64,000 nt of DNA from an uncultured SAR86 cluster bacterium (GCA_902570035.1 CACFWO010000004.1:62001-126000); one strand, 5' to 3'. Positions 51,556 through 61,455 are shown, counted from the first letter of the stretch. The notes: a model not told the origin generated them from the sequence alone. Numbers and translations are program-made.

Positions 51556-52296
51556 CAGTCCAGGAATTACAGCTTTTCTATCTTTAGGATAATCTTCAAA
51601 GTTTTCTTTATACCAATTGTGGTTCGCGACAGCTCTAGGCAATAAATTGGCTACTGTCCAAAAGAAGAATACAAACCCGGCTGTACTGAATGTCATTATT
51701 GCCCAACCTAACCATTCTATAAACTCACCTAAATAGTTCGGGCATGATACATATTTATACAAAAATCCTTTAGGCACTTGATATCCTTCTTTTTTCTTTC
51801 TCAAAGAAAATAAAATTTCATCTGATTTGATGTTTATAAACATTCCTATAAAAAATAAGCTCAGACCTAAGAAAAATGGTATTGAGAAAAAGTGACTAGA
51901 TGTATAGTCTGATATATCAAATAACCAAGTTCCTTGGATATATACATTTACAAAATTAAATAGAAATGCTGACAAAGCTATAGTTACTGGCATGCTCTTA
52001 TTTTTTATTTTTGCTCTAATTGGCCATATAAAACTTCGATTAAAATAATGAATCATAAATAGGACAGCAGCAAAAATTGAAAAATTTGAACTGTTTGAAA
52101 AATTTAAAATCAAAAATATTAACATCAAGTAGAAAGCTGGAGATTCCATGAGAATCCAACCCCATCTAGAACTTATTTCAAACCCCCATCCTTTTTCTTG
52201 ATGTCTTCCGTAAGGAGCAGTTTGAAAAAATAAATAAATGAATACAGATAGACCAACCAAACTCCAAACCAGCATTACTAATTGGTGAGTAGTCAT
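51550..52296 (-). CDS. 3-oxo-5-alpha-steroid 4-dehydrogenase (SRD5A) family protein
   Basis: APYGRH near the N-terminus; C-terminal YVSCPNYLGEFIEWLGWAIMT...NWYKENFEDYPKDRKAVIPGLL matches the SRD5A1/2-DET2 C-terminal signature. Confidence 0.87.
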   Translation of the reverse strand: MTTHQLVMLVWSLVGLSVFIYLFFQTAPYGRHQEKGWGFEISSRWGWILMESPAFYLMLIFLILNFSNSSNFSIFAAVLFMIHYFNRSFIWPIRAKIKNKSMPVTIALSAFLFNFVNVYIQGTWLFDISDYTSSHFFSIPFFLGLSLFFIGMFINIKSDEILFSLRKKKEGYQVPKGFLYKYVSCPNYLGEFIEWLGWAIMTFSTAGFVFFFWTVANLLPRAVANHNWYKENFEDYPKDRKAVIPGLL

Positions 52297-53162
52297 TTCT
52301 TGCTTGGTAGAAGCATCAAAGAGGAAGTTTTTTCCATATAGTCTGCATAATCGGGTCTATTTTCTAGACTTCTGTTATCCATCATTGGAATAGATGCAAA
52401 TAAAAACATCATTAACATAGCTATAGGACAAATTAAAAGAAAAATAGAGCCATTTGATCCGATTAATCCAAATCCACATAATCCAAACCAAAAACCCACT
52501 TCACCCAGATAATTTGGATGACGAGAATATTTCCATAAACCTTCATTCATAGTTTTGCCCTTATTCTCAATGTTTGCTTTAAAAATATGCATCTGTTCAT
52601 CGGATATCTGTTCAAGTAACACCATAGAAAGAGCAAATATACACATCAAATAGTCTAATGAACTTACGCTTGAAGAATTTTCAATAAAGTAAAAATACAA
52701 AGGAAATAGACACAAATTTACAATTAAAGTAGGAAAAAGGTGAATACCAAAAAGATTAATAAACCATTTAAAAGATCCAAAAGTTTCGTATAGATTGACA
52801 TATCTAAAGTCCTCCTTTGATAAACCCGGCCAAGTACGTAACCAATTATGTGTTAATCTAAAAGCCCAATAACAAACTGGGATACCTACTAAAAATATGC
52901 GTTCCAAATTTAACCCATTTTGATCGGATAAAGCGATGAAAAAATAAATAGGCACTGGTGCTATCGACCAATAAGGATCATACAAACTAGAATTTGAATA
53001 GAAAGTACTAATTAAAAAAATTACTAAAGTGCTAACAACATGCGCAATAACAATATCTGCCCACAGATGAAATCCAAAAGGATCGGTAGCACTCAAACTA
53101 ACTGCTGCAGCTGAAAGACTAAGCGAATAGCAAAATATACATAAAATATGATGTGATTTCAT
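52293..53162 (-). CDS. DUF1295 / steroid-reductase-superfamily membrane protein
   Basis: YSRHPNYLGEVGFWFGLCGFGLI...RPDYADYMEKTSSLMLLPSKK. Confidence 0.83.
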   Translation of the reverse strand: MKSHHILCIFCYSLSLSAAAVSLSATDPFGFHLWADIVIAHVVSTLVIFLISTFYSNSSLYDPYWSIAPVPIYFFIALSDQNGLNLERIFLVGIPVCYWAFRLTHNWLRTWPGLSKEDFRYVNLYETFGSFKWFINLFGIHLFPTLIVNLCLFPLYFYFIENSSSVSSLDYLMCIFALSMVLLEQISDEQMHIFKANIENKGKTMNEGLWKYSRHPNYLGEVGFWFGLCGFGLIGSNGSIFLLICPIAMLMMFLFASIPMMDNRSLENRPDYADYMEKTSSLMLLPSKK

Positions 53163-53171
53163 AAATGTGAA

Positions 53172-54548
53172 CTATTTTTCTGGCTTAAATTTAACTGGTA
53201 CGTCTTGAATGGCGTTAACAAAATTATTTGGAGTTAAAATCATTTCACCGTCCTGCTCCATTTCAGGAAACCTTGCGAATATTTTTTCATAGACAACCTC
53301 TAACTGCATGTTAGCTGTGTGCTTTCCTAAACATAAATGTCGTCCGTAACCAAAAGCAAGATGTTTTTTTGCATTTTCTCTAGTTACATCGAATTTATTA
53401 GGGTTGGTGAAAATTTCTGGATCTCTGTTTGCCGCACCGTACCATAATGATACCTTTTCATTTGGTCCAATATCTTGAACTCCAATCTTTGTATCGCATT
53501 TTGTCGTTCTTCTCATAAACCTAACAGGAGAAACCATTCTGATTGATTCATGAACCATATTTGGTAAAAGACTTTTATCATTCAAAACTAGGTTTTTTTG
53601 ATCGGGATGCTCAGATAGTAAATTCATCGTTCCGCTAATAGAATTTCTAGTAGTATCATTTCCTGCGAAAATAATTAATAACCAAGAACCATCTAAATAC
53701 TCATTTGGCAGTTTTTCTCCTTCAATTTCGATGTTTGCAATAACAGATAAAAGATCATCTTTAGGATCCTTTCTTCTAGATTCGAGAATAGATCTTCCAT
53801 AATCAAACATCTCTGCGACCATATTAGTAAACATTTCTACTAAAGCTGGATCAGGAGCAGCTTGAGTGTGCTCTTCAGAAAATTCAATATCACCTTTTTC
53901 TGCTGCTTGGGTAGCTGCAATGAGTTGAGCCATTTCAAGAAATTTCATCCATTCGATGATTTTTGGTCTATCTTCTTCAGGTACTCCTAACATTTCACAC
54001 AATGTAAACATAGGAACTTCTGCAGAAACTGTGTCAACAAGATTACATCTTCCCAGAGGCGCAATTTGATCCAATAGCTGATCTACTTTTAGCTCTACTT
54101 TCTTTCTCAAATTAGATACGTACTTTGGATTAAAAAAAGCCATGTGTGGATTACGCATACTTAAGTGCAGCATGCCATCAAGGCTAAGCATATGATCCAT
54201 GGTTGATCTATACAAAGGTAAGTCATCTTGCTGCTCAAAACCATGAGTAAGTGCAGTACCGCCAGCTAGTTGAGATGAAAAAATTTCCTGATTTTTTGAT
54301 ACAAACTCAATATCTTTATATTTAGTCAAAACCCAAAATCCTGGTTCTGAGTCTTCAGTGCCCGTTTCATGATAATAAACAGGAGCATTATCTCTTAAAT
54401 CTGCAAAATGTTGATATGGCTCGTCACCTTTAGTAAAAAGCATGAGATCTGTTAAATCAAAATTTCTTTCAAATGGGAATTTTAGATTATATTTTGGAGA
54501 ATTAATCTTTACGAAGGGTTGCTTATCGCTGTTTAACTCTAGAGCCAT
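53172..54548 (-). CDS. Cytochrome P450
   Basis: AGNDTTR I-helix, ESIR ExxR, FGYGRHLCLGKHTA heme-Cys loop. Confidence 0.95.
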   Translation of the reverse strand: MALELNSDKQPFVKINSPKYNLKFPFERNFDLTDLMLFTKGDEPYQHFADLRDNAPVYYHETGTEDSEPGFWVLTKYKDIEFVSKNQEIFSSQLAGGTALTHGFEQQDDLPLYRSTMDHMLSLDGMLHLSMRNPHMAFFNPKYVSNLRKKVELKVDQLLDQIAPLGRCNLVDTVSAEVPMFTLCEMLGVPEEDRPKIIEWMKFLEMAQLIAATQAAEKGDIEFSEEHTQAAPDPALVEMFTNMVAEMFDYGRSILESRRKDPKDDLLSVIANIEIEGEKLPNEYLDGSWLLIIFAGNDTTRNSISGTMNLLSEHPDQKNLVLNDKSLLPNMVHESIRMVSPVRFMRRTTKCDTKIGVQDIGPNEKVSLWYGAANRDPEIFTNPNKFDVTRENAKKHLAFGYGRHLCLGKHTANMQLEVVYEKIFARFPEMEQDGEMILTPNNFVNAIQDVPVKFKPEK

Positions 54549-54570
54549 ATCTTATTTTACTACAAAAAAA

Positions 54571-54647
54571 TGGCACGCCCGGAAGGATTCGAACCTCCGA
54601 CACCCAAGTTCGTAGCCTGGTGCTCTATCCAACTGAGCTACGGGCGC
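54571..54647 (-). tRNA. tRNA-Arg (anticodon ACG)
   Basis: GCGCCCGTAGCTCAGTTGGATAGAGCACCAGGCTACGAACTTGGGTGTCGGAGGTTCGAATCCTTCCGGGCGTGCCA. Confidence 0.96.
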
Positions 54648-54678
54648 CCGTTAGATAACTAGTATAGAGCAGAAATAG

Positions 54679-54843
54679 TTAAATAGTCTTTTCTAAAGAT
54701 ACTATCTCTTCTCTATGCACAGGTACTTGATTTGGTGCAGTGATTCCTAATCTAACTTGACTGCCCTTGATTTCAAGAACTGTAATAGTTACATTTTCTC
54801 CAATCAATAATTTTTGATCTTTTTTTCTGCTTAAAACTAACAT
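54679..54843 (-). CDS. csrA: Carbon storage regulator CsrA
   Basis: [54 protein letters not shown] read on the minus strand. Not in the ORF track. Confidence 0.95.
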   Translation of the reverse strand: MLVLSRKKDQKLLIGENVTITVLEIKGSQVRLGITAPNQVPVHREEIVSLEKTI

Positions 54844-54928
54844 CTCCCCCCAGAAATATTAATAAAACTAATTTATTAGGAAAACTAATATATTTCAAGA
54901 TATTTATAATTCTATTAATTAGAGTTTT

Positions 54929-55783
54929 TTATAACTCCATACCAAGAGGCGGATCTGGCGGTAGATCGGGGTCTAAAGAATAGGTTAAAGTTCTTAAATT
55001 TTTAACTAGATCCTGATTGGATATATTTTCATCAAAATCTTGGAGTTTTAATGGATTACCAATCGTTACGGGAACATCAGTGCCCATTCTTCTTTTTACT
55101 TCTCTGAATAGAAGTGCAGATCTAAGCATTAATCCAAAACGACTGGCTAAGTGAAATAACTCAGAATTTTGACCTTGAAAATAAATAGGAACTATTGTTG
55201 CATCAGTTAGTTTAATAAGCCGAGAAGTAAAAACTTTCCATTCACAATCAAATGCAATTTTTTCGTTCATTTTCATCTTAGTCGACACACAACCACTTGG
55301 AAAAATAACAATTGAACCACCGCTAGAAAGAAATTCTCTAGAAAGTTTTCTTGTTTCTAAATTAGTCTTAACTGCTTCTTTTGTTAATGCAAAATCTACT
55401 GGCAAAAGATATCTCTTAGTTTCAGGCGCTCTGAGCAATAAGGAATGAGTGAGAACTTTAAAATCATCTCTTACAAGGCTCATTAACCAACAGATAACCA
55501 ATCCATCCAATACGCCAAAGGGATGGTTGGCAACAACTACCAGCGGACCTTCTTTAGGTATCTGTTTTAAAGCTTGTTCGGAAAAATTTACATTCAAATT
55601 CAACTTCTTAACGCTTCCTTCCCAAAAGTTTGTATATAACTCTGGAGATCTTTGATATTCGTTATAAAGTTTATAAAGCTCAGGTTGACCTGAAAGACTT
55701 TCAATTGTCCTAATGATTAACCTTTTTAGATAAGGATCATCCGGATCGGCGTAACTAAAATATTTTGAATCTATATATTCCAT
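54929..55783 (-). CDS. Lysophospholipid acyltransferase (PlsC/hemolysin-like)
   Basis: VVVANHPFGVLDGLVICWL (HX4D-type motif), GGSIVIFPSGCVS. Confidence 0.85.
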   Translation of the reverse strand: MEYIDSKYFSYADPDDPYLKRLIIRTIESLSGQPELYKLYNEYQRSPELYTNFWEGSVKKLNLNVNFSEQALKQIPKEGPLVVVANHPFGVLDGLVICWLMSLVRDDFKVLTHSLLLRAPETKRYLLPVDFALTKEAVKTNLETRKLSREFLSSGGSIVIFPSGCVSTKMKMNEKIAFDCEWKVFTSRLIKLTDATIVPIYFQGQNSELFHLASRFGLMLRSALLFREVKRRMGTDVPVTIGNPLKLQDFDENISNQDLVKNLRTLTYSLDPDLPPDPPLGMEL

Positions 55784-55791
55784 TTTAATGA

Positions 55792-55881
55792 TGGCGGAGA
55801 GAAAGGGATTCGAACCCTTGAAGGAGTTTCCCCCTTACCCGCTTTCCAAGCGAGCGCATTCGACCACTCTGCCATCTCTCC
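55792..55881 (-). tRNA. tRNA-Ser (anticodon GGA)
   Basis: GGAGAGATGGCAGAGTGGTCGAATGCGCTCGCTTGGAAAGCGGGTAAGGGGGAAACTCCTTCAAGGGTTCGAATCCCTTTCTCTCCGCCA. Confidence 0.95.
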
Positions 55882-55883
55882 AT

Positions 55884-56057
55884 TTATTTCAATTCGAAGC
55901 TGGCTATTCTATCTCCATGAAATGATCCAAGCCAAATCTTATTTTTATAAGGAAGCGCAACTATTGCAACACCCATTTGTTCTTTTGAAAAGCTATAGAC
56001 ACTTAGCACATCTAAATTCTCCAAAGCTAAAAGATGAAGCGAAAAATAATATACCAA
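55884..56057 (-). pseudogene. Apparent C-terminal remnant of a strictosidine-synthase/SMP-30-like secreted beta-propeller
   Basis: Open frame without ATG ending ...LENLDVLSVYSFSKEQMGVAIVALPYKNKIWLGSFHGDRIASFELK*. A second frame starting at an upstream ATG gives a signal-peptide-like MFNFFIGILFFASSFSFGE then stops. Confidence 0.4.
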
Positions 56058-56073
56058 TAAAAAAATTAAACAT

Positions 56074-56847
56074 TTAAGTCCTAATCCCTATTCCTCTTTT
56101 TAAGAGAACATAAACAAAAATGGAAAAGATTAAAATGAATAAACAGATCATTAAAATGGCATAGTCAATGCTGATATCTGATATTCCAATCATCCCATAA
56201 CGAAAGGAATTTACCATATACAAGATTGGATTAATCTTAGAAACACCTTGCCAGAAATCTGAAAGAAGTTCGATAGAATAAAAAACTCCGCCTAAATAAA
56301 TTAATGGAGTAAGGACAAAGGTTGGAACAATGCTTATATCATCAAAGCTGTTTGCAAAGATTGCATTAATCATTCCGGCTAGAGAAAATAGAATTGCAGT
56401 AAGAATTACTATCAAAAGAGTCAAAGATATATTCTGAACCTCAAGGTTAGTAAAAAACAGAGCTGTTATCATAACCAGAAGGCCAACTATTATTCCTCTT
56501 GCCACTCCACCAACAACAAATCCGATAATAATCAAATATATAGGCATTGGAGAAACTAGAAGCTCCTCTATGCTTTTTTGAAATTTAACTCCAAAAAAAG
56601 AAGAGACCACATTGGAATAAGAATTTGTAATAACTGACAACATGACTAATCCAGGTGCCATAAATTGCATGTAATCTACTCCACCCATATCTCCTATTCT
56701 TTTTCCTATTAGAGAACCAAAGATTACAAAGTATAAAACTGAGGTAGCTACAGGAGGAATTAAACTTTGTGTCCAGATTCTAAAAAACCTATGTAATTCT
56801 TTTTTTATGAGACTGAGTAGAGCGTTGATCTGTTCTGTGTAATTCAT
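56074..56847 (-). CDS. ABC-2 type transporter permease
   Basis: FFRIWTQSLIPPVATSVLYFVIFG; six-TM ABC-2 pattern; paired with the ATPase upstream. Confidence 0.9.
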   Translation of the reverse strand: MNYTEQINALLSLIKKELHRFFRIWTQSLIPPVATSVLYFVIFGSLIGKRIGDMGGVDYMQFMAPGLVMLSVITNSYSNVVSSFFGVKFQKSIEELLVSPMPIYLIIIGFVVGGVARGIIVGLLVMITALFFTNLEVQNISLTLLIVILTAILFSLAGMINAIFANSFDDISIVPTFVLTPLIYLGGVFYSIELLSDFWQGVSKINPILYMVNSFRYGMIGISDISIDYAILMICLFILIFSIFVYVLLKRGIGIRT

Positions 56848-57761
56848 TTTTCTGTTAAGTCCAAAAATAATTCTTCCAACCTATTTGTTTCATTTCGCAT
56901 GCTTAGAATATTTAAATTATTTTCATTCAAATATCTAAAAATTTCATTCAAACTTTGTGATTTATTTATCTCAACTGAAATTTGATATGTATCTAATATC
57001 TTAATGTCAAAGGGACTATTCGAAATACTTTTAGGATCAATTTGATTTTTTAAGTCAAATATGAAAATCTCCGTATCTAACTCTCTTAGCAAGGACTGCA
57101 TTGATGAAGTTTTTACTATCTCTCCCTTATCAATTATGGAAATATTTTTGCATAGCTTTTCTGCCTCCTCTAGATAGTGAGTAGTTAAAATGATGGTTGT
57201 CCCGTTGTTATTAATTTCAATTAAAAAATCCCAAAGTGATCTCCTAAGCTCAATATCTACTCCAGCAGTTGGTTCATCTAAAATTAAAAGATCTGGATTA
57301 TTTATTAGGGCTTTTGCGACCATAAGTCTTCGTTTCATTCCACCAGAAAGATTTCTACCTTGTTCTTTTCTCTTATCCCAGAGGCCTAGATTTTTTAAAT
57401 AGTATTCAGATCTTTCTTTGATTATCTTTCTGGGCAAGCCAAAGTAACCAGCTTGTTGTTCCAAAATTTGCGATACTGTTTCAAACTGATTGAAATTAAC
57501 TTCCTGACCAACAACACCAAGATTCTTTTTAGCCTTACTATGATTTACATCAATATCAATTCCCATCAACTCAACTAAACCGGATGTTTTAGTTACTAAT
57601 GAACTGATTATTCCAATCGTGGTTGATTTTCCAGCTCCGTTTGGACCAAGCAATGCATAAAAATCTCCTTTTTTAACTTCTAGAGAAATATTATTAAGCG
57701 CAACAAGATCTCCTGGATAGATCTTGGAAAGATTTTCTATTTTTAAAGCGTTCTCAGACAA
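56844..57761 (-). CDS. ABC transporter ATPase (ABC-2 exporter type)
   Basis: GPNGAGKSTTIGII; NLSGGMKRRLMVAKALINNPDLLILDEPTAGVD; TTHYLEEAEKLC. Confidence 0.93.
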   Translation of the reverse strand: MSENALKIENLSKIYPGDLVALNNISLEVKKGDFYALLGPNGAGKSTTIGIISSLVTKTSGLVELMGIDIDVNHSKAKKNLGVVGQEVNFNQFETVSQILEQQAGYFGLPRKIIKERSEYYLKNLGLWDKRKEQGRNLSGGMKRRLMVAKALINNPDLLILDEPTAGVDIELRRSLWDFLIEINNNGTTIILTTHYLEEAEKLCKNISIIDKGEIVKTSSMQSLLRELDTEIFIFDLKNQIDPKSISNSPFDIKILDTYQISVEINKSQSLNEIFRYLNENNLNILSMRNETNRLEELFLDLTEK

Positions 57762-57763
57762 AT

Positions 57764-58939
57764 TTATTTTGATAAATAAGACATACTATCTTCAAGGCCT
57801 TTCAGAGTAAGACCATACATTCGATCTTCGATTAAAGTTCTTGTTATGTCTATGGATGCAGAGTAATCCCAGTGTTCAGACGGCACAGGATTGAGCCAAG
57901 CAACCTTATCGTAAATAGTTGTAATTTTTTTCATCCACAATGAGCCAGCTTCTTCATTCCAATGTTCAATACTACCTCCTGGATTAGTTATCTCATAAGG
58001 AGCCATTGTTGCATCGCCAACAAAGATAACTTTGTAATCAGCTCCATACTTATGGAGGATATCGTCTGTTTTAATTCTTTCATTATGTCTGCGTTTATTA
58101 TCCTTCCATACAGATTCATAAATAAAATTATGGAAGTAAAAATATTCGAGATGCTTAAATTCAGTTTTTACAGCTGAAAAGAGTTCCTCACAAACCTTAA
58201 TATGAGGATCCATAGAACCACCAACATCAAAGAAAACAAGAACCTTCACTGCATTTTGTTTTTCTGCAATCATTTTTATATCCAACAGGCCGGCGTTTTT
58301 TGCAGTATGCTTAATGGTGCCATCCAAATCGAATTCTTCTTCTATACCTTGACGAGCAAATTTTCTTAATCTTCTTAAAGCCATTTTTATATTTCTTGTT
58401 CCTAGCTCTATAGAGTCATCTAGATTTTTGTAATCTCTTTGTTGCCAGACTTTTACTGCTTTATTTTGTTTTCCTTCACCATCTACTCTTATACCTTCAG
58501 GATTAGAACCTGCATTACCGTAAGGTGAAGTTCCTCCAGTACCCACCCATTTGTCTCCTTTTTCATGTCTTTCCTTTTGTTCTTCTAGTCTTTTCTTAAA
58601 TTCTTCTAATAGTTTTTCTAAACCACCAAGAGATTTAATTTTTTTTAATTCATCTTCAGATAAGAACTTCTCAAACTCTTTACGCAACCAATCTTCTGGA
58701 ACAAGAGCTTCAATAATGTCATCGAGAGTTTCTAAACCTTTGAAATATATATCGAATGCTCTATCAAACTTATCGTAATGTTTCTCATCTTTAACGAGTG
58801 TAGCTCTTGATAAGTAATAAAAGTCTTCAGAATTAGCAAAAGCTAACTGTTTTTCTAATCCTGCTAAAAGATCTAGAAATTCCCTTAGGGTGCAAGGAAC
58901 TCCTGTATTTCTAAGTGTGCCAAATAGGTTTAAAAGCAT
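57764..58939 (-). CDS. VWA domain-containing CoxE-like protein
   Basis: VKVLVFFDVGGSMDPHIKVCEELFSA (MIDAS-like); downstream of MoxR ATPase. Confidence 0.87.
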   Translation of the reverse strand: MLLNLFGTLRNTGVPCTLREFLDLLAGLEKQLAFANSEDFYYLSRATLVKDEKHYDKFDRAFDIYFKGLETLDDIIEALVPEDWLRKEFEKFLSEDELKKIKSLGGLEKLLEEFKKRLEEQKERHEKGDKWVGTGGTSPYGNAGSNPEGIRVDGEGKQNKAVKVWQQRDYKNLDDSIELGTRNIKMALRRLRKFARQGIEEEFDLDGTIKHTAKNAGLLDIKMIAEKQNAVKVLVFFDVGGSMDPHIKVCEELFSAVKTEFKHLEYFYFHNFIYESVWKDNKRRHNERIKTDDILHKYGADYKVIFVGDATMAPYEITNPGGSIEHWNEEAGSLWMKKITTIYDKVAWLNPVPSEHWDYSASIDITRTLIEDRMYGLTLKGLEDSMSYLSK

Positions 58940-59793
58940 TATTGTTGGTTTCCAGATTCTCTCCTTGCCATAAATGCAAGTCTTTCAAGTAATTGAACAT
59001 CCTGTTCATTTTTAATTAATGCACCGTAAAGAGGAGGAATTGCTTTAGTAGCATCCCTATTCTTGAGTATTTCATCTGGAAGATCATCAGACATTAGAAG
59101 TTTTAACCAATCAACTAATTCAGAGGTCGACGGTTTCTTTTTTAGTCCAGGAACTTTTCTTACATCAAAGAAAATATCTAGAGCCTCTTTAACCAACTTT
59201 TGTTTTATCTTCGGATGATGGACTTTCACAATTTCCTGCATTGTTTCTCTATCAGGAAAAGAAATGTAATGGAAAAAACATCTCCTTAAGAATGCATCTG
59301 GTAATTCTTTTTCATTATTACTGGTAATAATGACAATTGGTCTATGAAGAGCTTTAACTGTTTCCTTTGTTTCATAAACATAGAATTCCATTCGGTCTAT
59401 TTCTTGCAATAGGTCATTAGGAAACTCAATGTCGGCTTTATCTATTTCATCAATGAGCAACACAGCCCTTTCCTCTGACACAAAAGCTTCCCATAATTTA
59501 CCTTTTTCTATGTAATTAGAGATATCTTTTACCCTTTCATCTCCAAGTTGAGAGTCTCTTAATCTTGTCACAGCATCGTACTCGTATAATCCCTGTTGAG
59601 CTTTAGTGGTAGATTTAATATTCCATTCATATAAAGGTAATCCTAGTGATTCAGCCACCTCGAGAGCAAGCATAGTTTTACCTGTTCCCGGCTCTCCTTT
59701 AATCAGTAAAGGTCTTTCTAAGTTAATAGCAGCATTGACTGCCATACTGAGATCTTCTGTAGAGATATATGATTTAGTTCCTTCAAATTTCAT
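58939..59793 (-). CDS. MoxR-family AAA ATPase
   Basis: LIKGEPGTGKTMLALEVAE; AVLLIDEIDKADIEFPNDLLQEID; VIITSNNEKELPDAFLRRC. Confidence 0.92.
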   Translation of the reverse strand: MKFEGTKSYISTEDLSMAVNAAINLERPLLIKGEPGTGKTMLALEVAESLGLPLYEWNIKSTTKAQQGLYEYDAVTRLRDSQLGDERVKDISNYIEKGKLWEAFVSEERAVLLIDEIDKADIEFPNDLLQEIDRMEFYVYETKETVKALHRPIVIITSNNEKELPDAFLRRCFFHYISFPDRETMQEIVKVHHPKIKQKLVKEALDIFFDVRKVPGLKKKPSTSELVDWLKLLMSDDLPDEILKNRDATKAIPPLYGALIKNEQDVQLLERLAFMARRESGNQQ

Positions 59794-59836
59794 AATAATT
59801 TCCTATTTGTAGTCTCTTCTTAAAGAATTATGAGAC

Positions 59837-60643
59837 TTATTTTTTAAGTCTTAGTTTAGCCATCTGTTTAGACTGACCGACTAACTTACCTGAACTATCC
59901 CAAATTTCTCTATCTTCTTCCATAAAGCCACCTGTCACAAATTCAGTCTTGGCTATTACTTTTAGAGGCCCTTCAGATGGTAACCCTCTTACGTGAGAAG
60001 CCAAAGATATGGTTGGAACCCAACCAACAGTTCCAAGTTTATTATAAATTGGCGGAGTAGTCGCATCCAGGAACAATACTAAATCAAATAAGTCAACATT
60101 GTCTTTTTCAGGCCAAGACATATAAAGATTTAATGTAGACGACGAGTTGTCTATGTCTTTTTTCCACCACAAAGAATCTTGAGCATAAGCTTTTTCAATA
60201 TTTTTATCTAATTTAGGATTAAAGCCTTCTTTGTAAGGAATTACCTCACATGAGTTATATTCAGGGAAGTTAGGAACGTCCCTCTCATAAATATTCATAT
60301 CGTTTTTGAAGGAAAAGTCAGTGAACGTTCCAACAAATATTATTTTTATTTTATTATCCTGGATCAATTCTACCCTTGCCGTAGATAAACTTTTGCTGCT
60401 GCTAAGGTGAGTTACATGAAATTCTGTTGATCCAAAATCTACCCTATCTAGATAGTGTGCAGATATGCTTAAAGGATCTTTATGTTCTAAGAATTCTGAC
60501 ATTGCTTTTGCTGCAAGAGTCATTGAATAACCACCATTTGCGGTATTTCCAATACTCCAATTTTCAGAAACTTCTGCTGTATATAAATTATCTGACTGTT
60601 TTATTACAGTTGTGTCTCTTACGAATAATTCTTTAGAATTCAT
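59837..60643 (-). CDS. Thioesterase superfamily (acyl-CoA thioesterase-like) protein
   Basis: NWSIGNTANGGYSMTLAAKAM; PLSISAHYLDRVDFG; FLDATTPPIYNKLG. Confidence 0.8.
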   Translation of the reverse strand: MNSKELFVRDTTVIKQSDNLYTAEVSENWSIGNTANGGYSMTLAAKAMSEFLEHKDPLSISAHYLDRVDFGSTEFHVTHLSSSKSLSTARVELIQDNKIKIIFVGTFTDFSFKNDMNIYERDVPNFPEYNSCEVIPYKEGFNPKLDKNIEKAYAQDSLWWKKDIDNSSSTLNLYMSWPEKDNVDLFDLVLFLDATTPPIYNKLGTVGWVPTISLASHVRGLPSEGPLKVIAKTEFVTGGFMEEDREIWDSSGKLVGQSKQMAKLRLKK

Positions 60644-60690
60644 ATTTTTATATTAAAGGTATGAGCTAATTAATAAAGTTAAAATTAATA

Positions 60691-61455
60691 ATGTTTGATA
60701 TTGGAGCAAATTTAACAAGCAGTCATTTCTCAGATGACCTTGATTCAGTCCTTGATGAATCCCTTGAAGCCGGTGTGAAGAAGGTATGCATTACCTCATC
60801 AAATCTAGAAGACGTTAGGAAAGCAAAAAAAATTACCGAGAAATACGAAAACCTCTATTATTCTGTTGGCTTTCATCCACACAACGCAAAAGATTTTAAA
60901 GTTGAATTTTTAAAAGATATGTCAATCTATTTGGAAGATCCCAAGGCAATATGTTTGGGTGAGATGGGTCTCGATTTTAATCGAAATTTTTCATCTAAAA
61001 AGGAGCAAATTTTATGCTTTGAGTCCCAATTAAGTTTAGCTAATTCAATAAGTAAACCATTGTTTCTTCATCAAAGAGATGCCCATGAAGAATTTTTAAG
61101 TGTTCTGGACAATCATAAGTTTAATCAAAAATTAATTGTTCATTGTTTTACTGGGAACTTGTCTGAATTAGAAGACTATTTAAAAAGAGATTTTTATATT
61201 GGAATTACAGGGTGGGTTTGTGATCTAAAACGAGGTTTAGAGTTAAGAGAATGTATCAACCATATTCCTCAAGATAAGCTTCTGATTGAAACTGATTCTC
61301 CCTATTTAAGCCCAAGGAAAAAAATAAGGCGGAATGAACCAAAATTTTTAATTGATGTCGCAGAGGAAGTGGCTACATTAAGACAAGAAACAAAAGAAAG
61401 CATTATTAAATCTTCTTATGAGAACTCTTTAAATTTCTTTAATCTCCGCCAATAA
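60691..61455 (+). CDS. tatD: TatD family hydrolase
   Basis: MFDIGANLTSSHF; GFHPHNAKDF; CLGEMGLDFNRN; IETDSPYLSPR. Confidence 0.93.
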   Translation: MFDIGANLTSSHFSDDLDSVLDESLEAGVKKVCITSSNLEDVRKAKKITEKYENLYYSVGFHPHNAKDFKVEFLKDMSIYLEDPKAICLGEMGLDFNRNFSSKKEQILCFESQLSLANSISKPLFLHQRDAHEEFLSVLDNHKFNQKLIVHCFTGNLSELEDYLKRDFYIGITGWVCDLKRGLELRECINHIPQDKLLIETDSPYLSPRKKIRRNEPKFLIDVAEEVATLRQETKESIIKSSYENSLNFFNLRQ

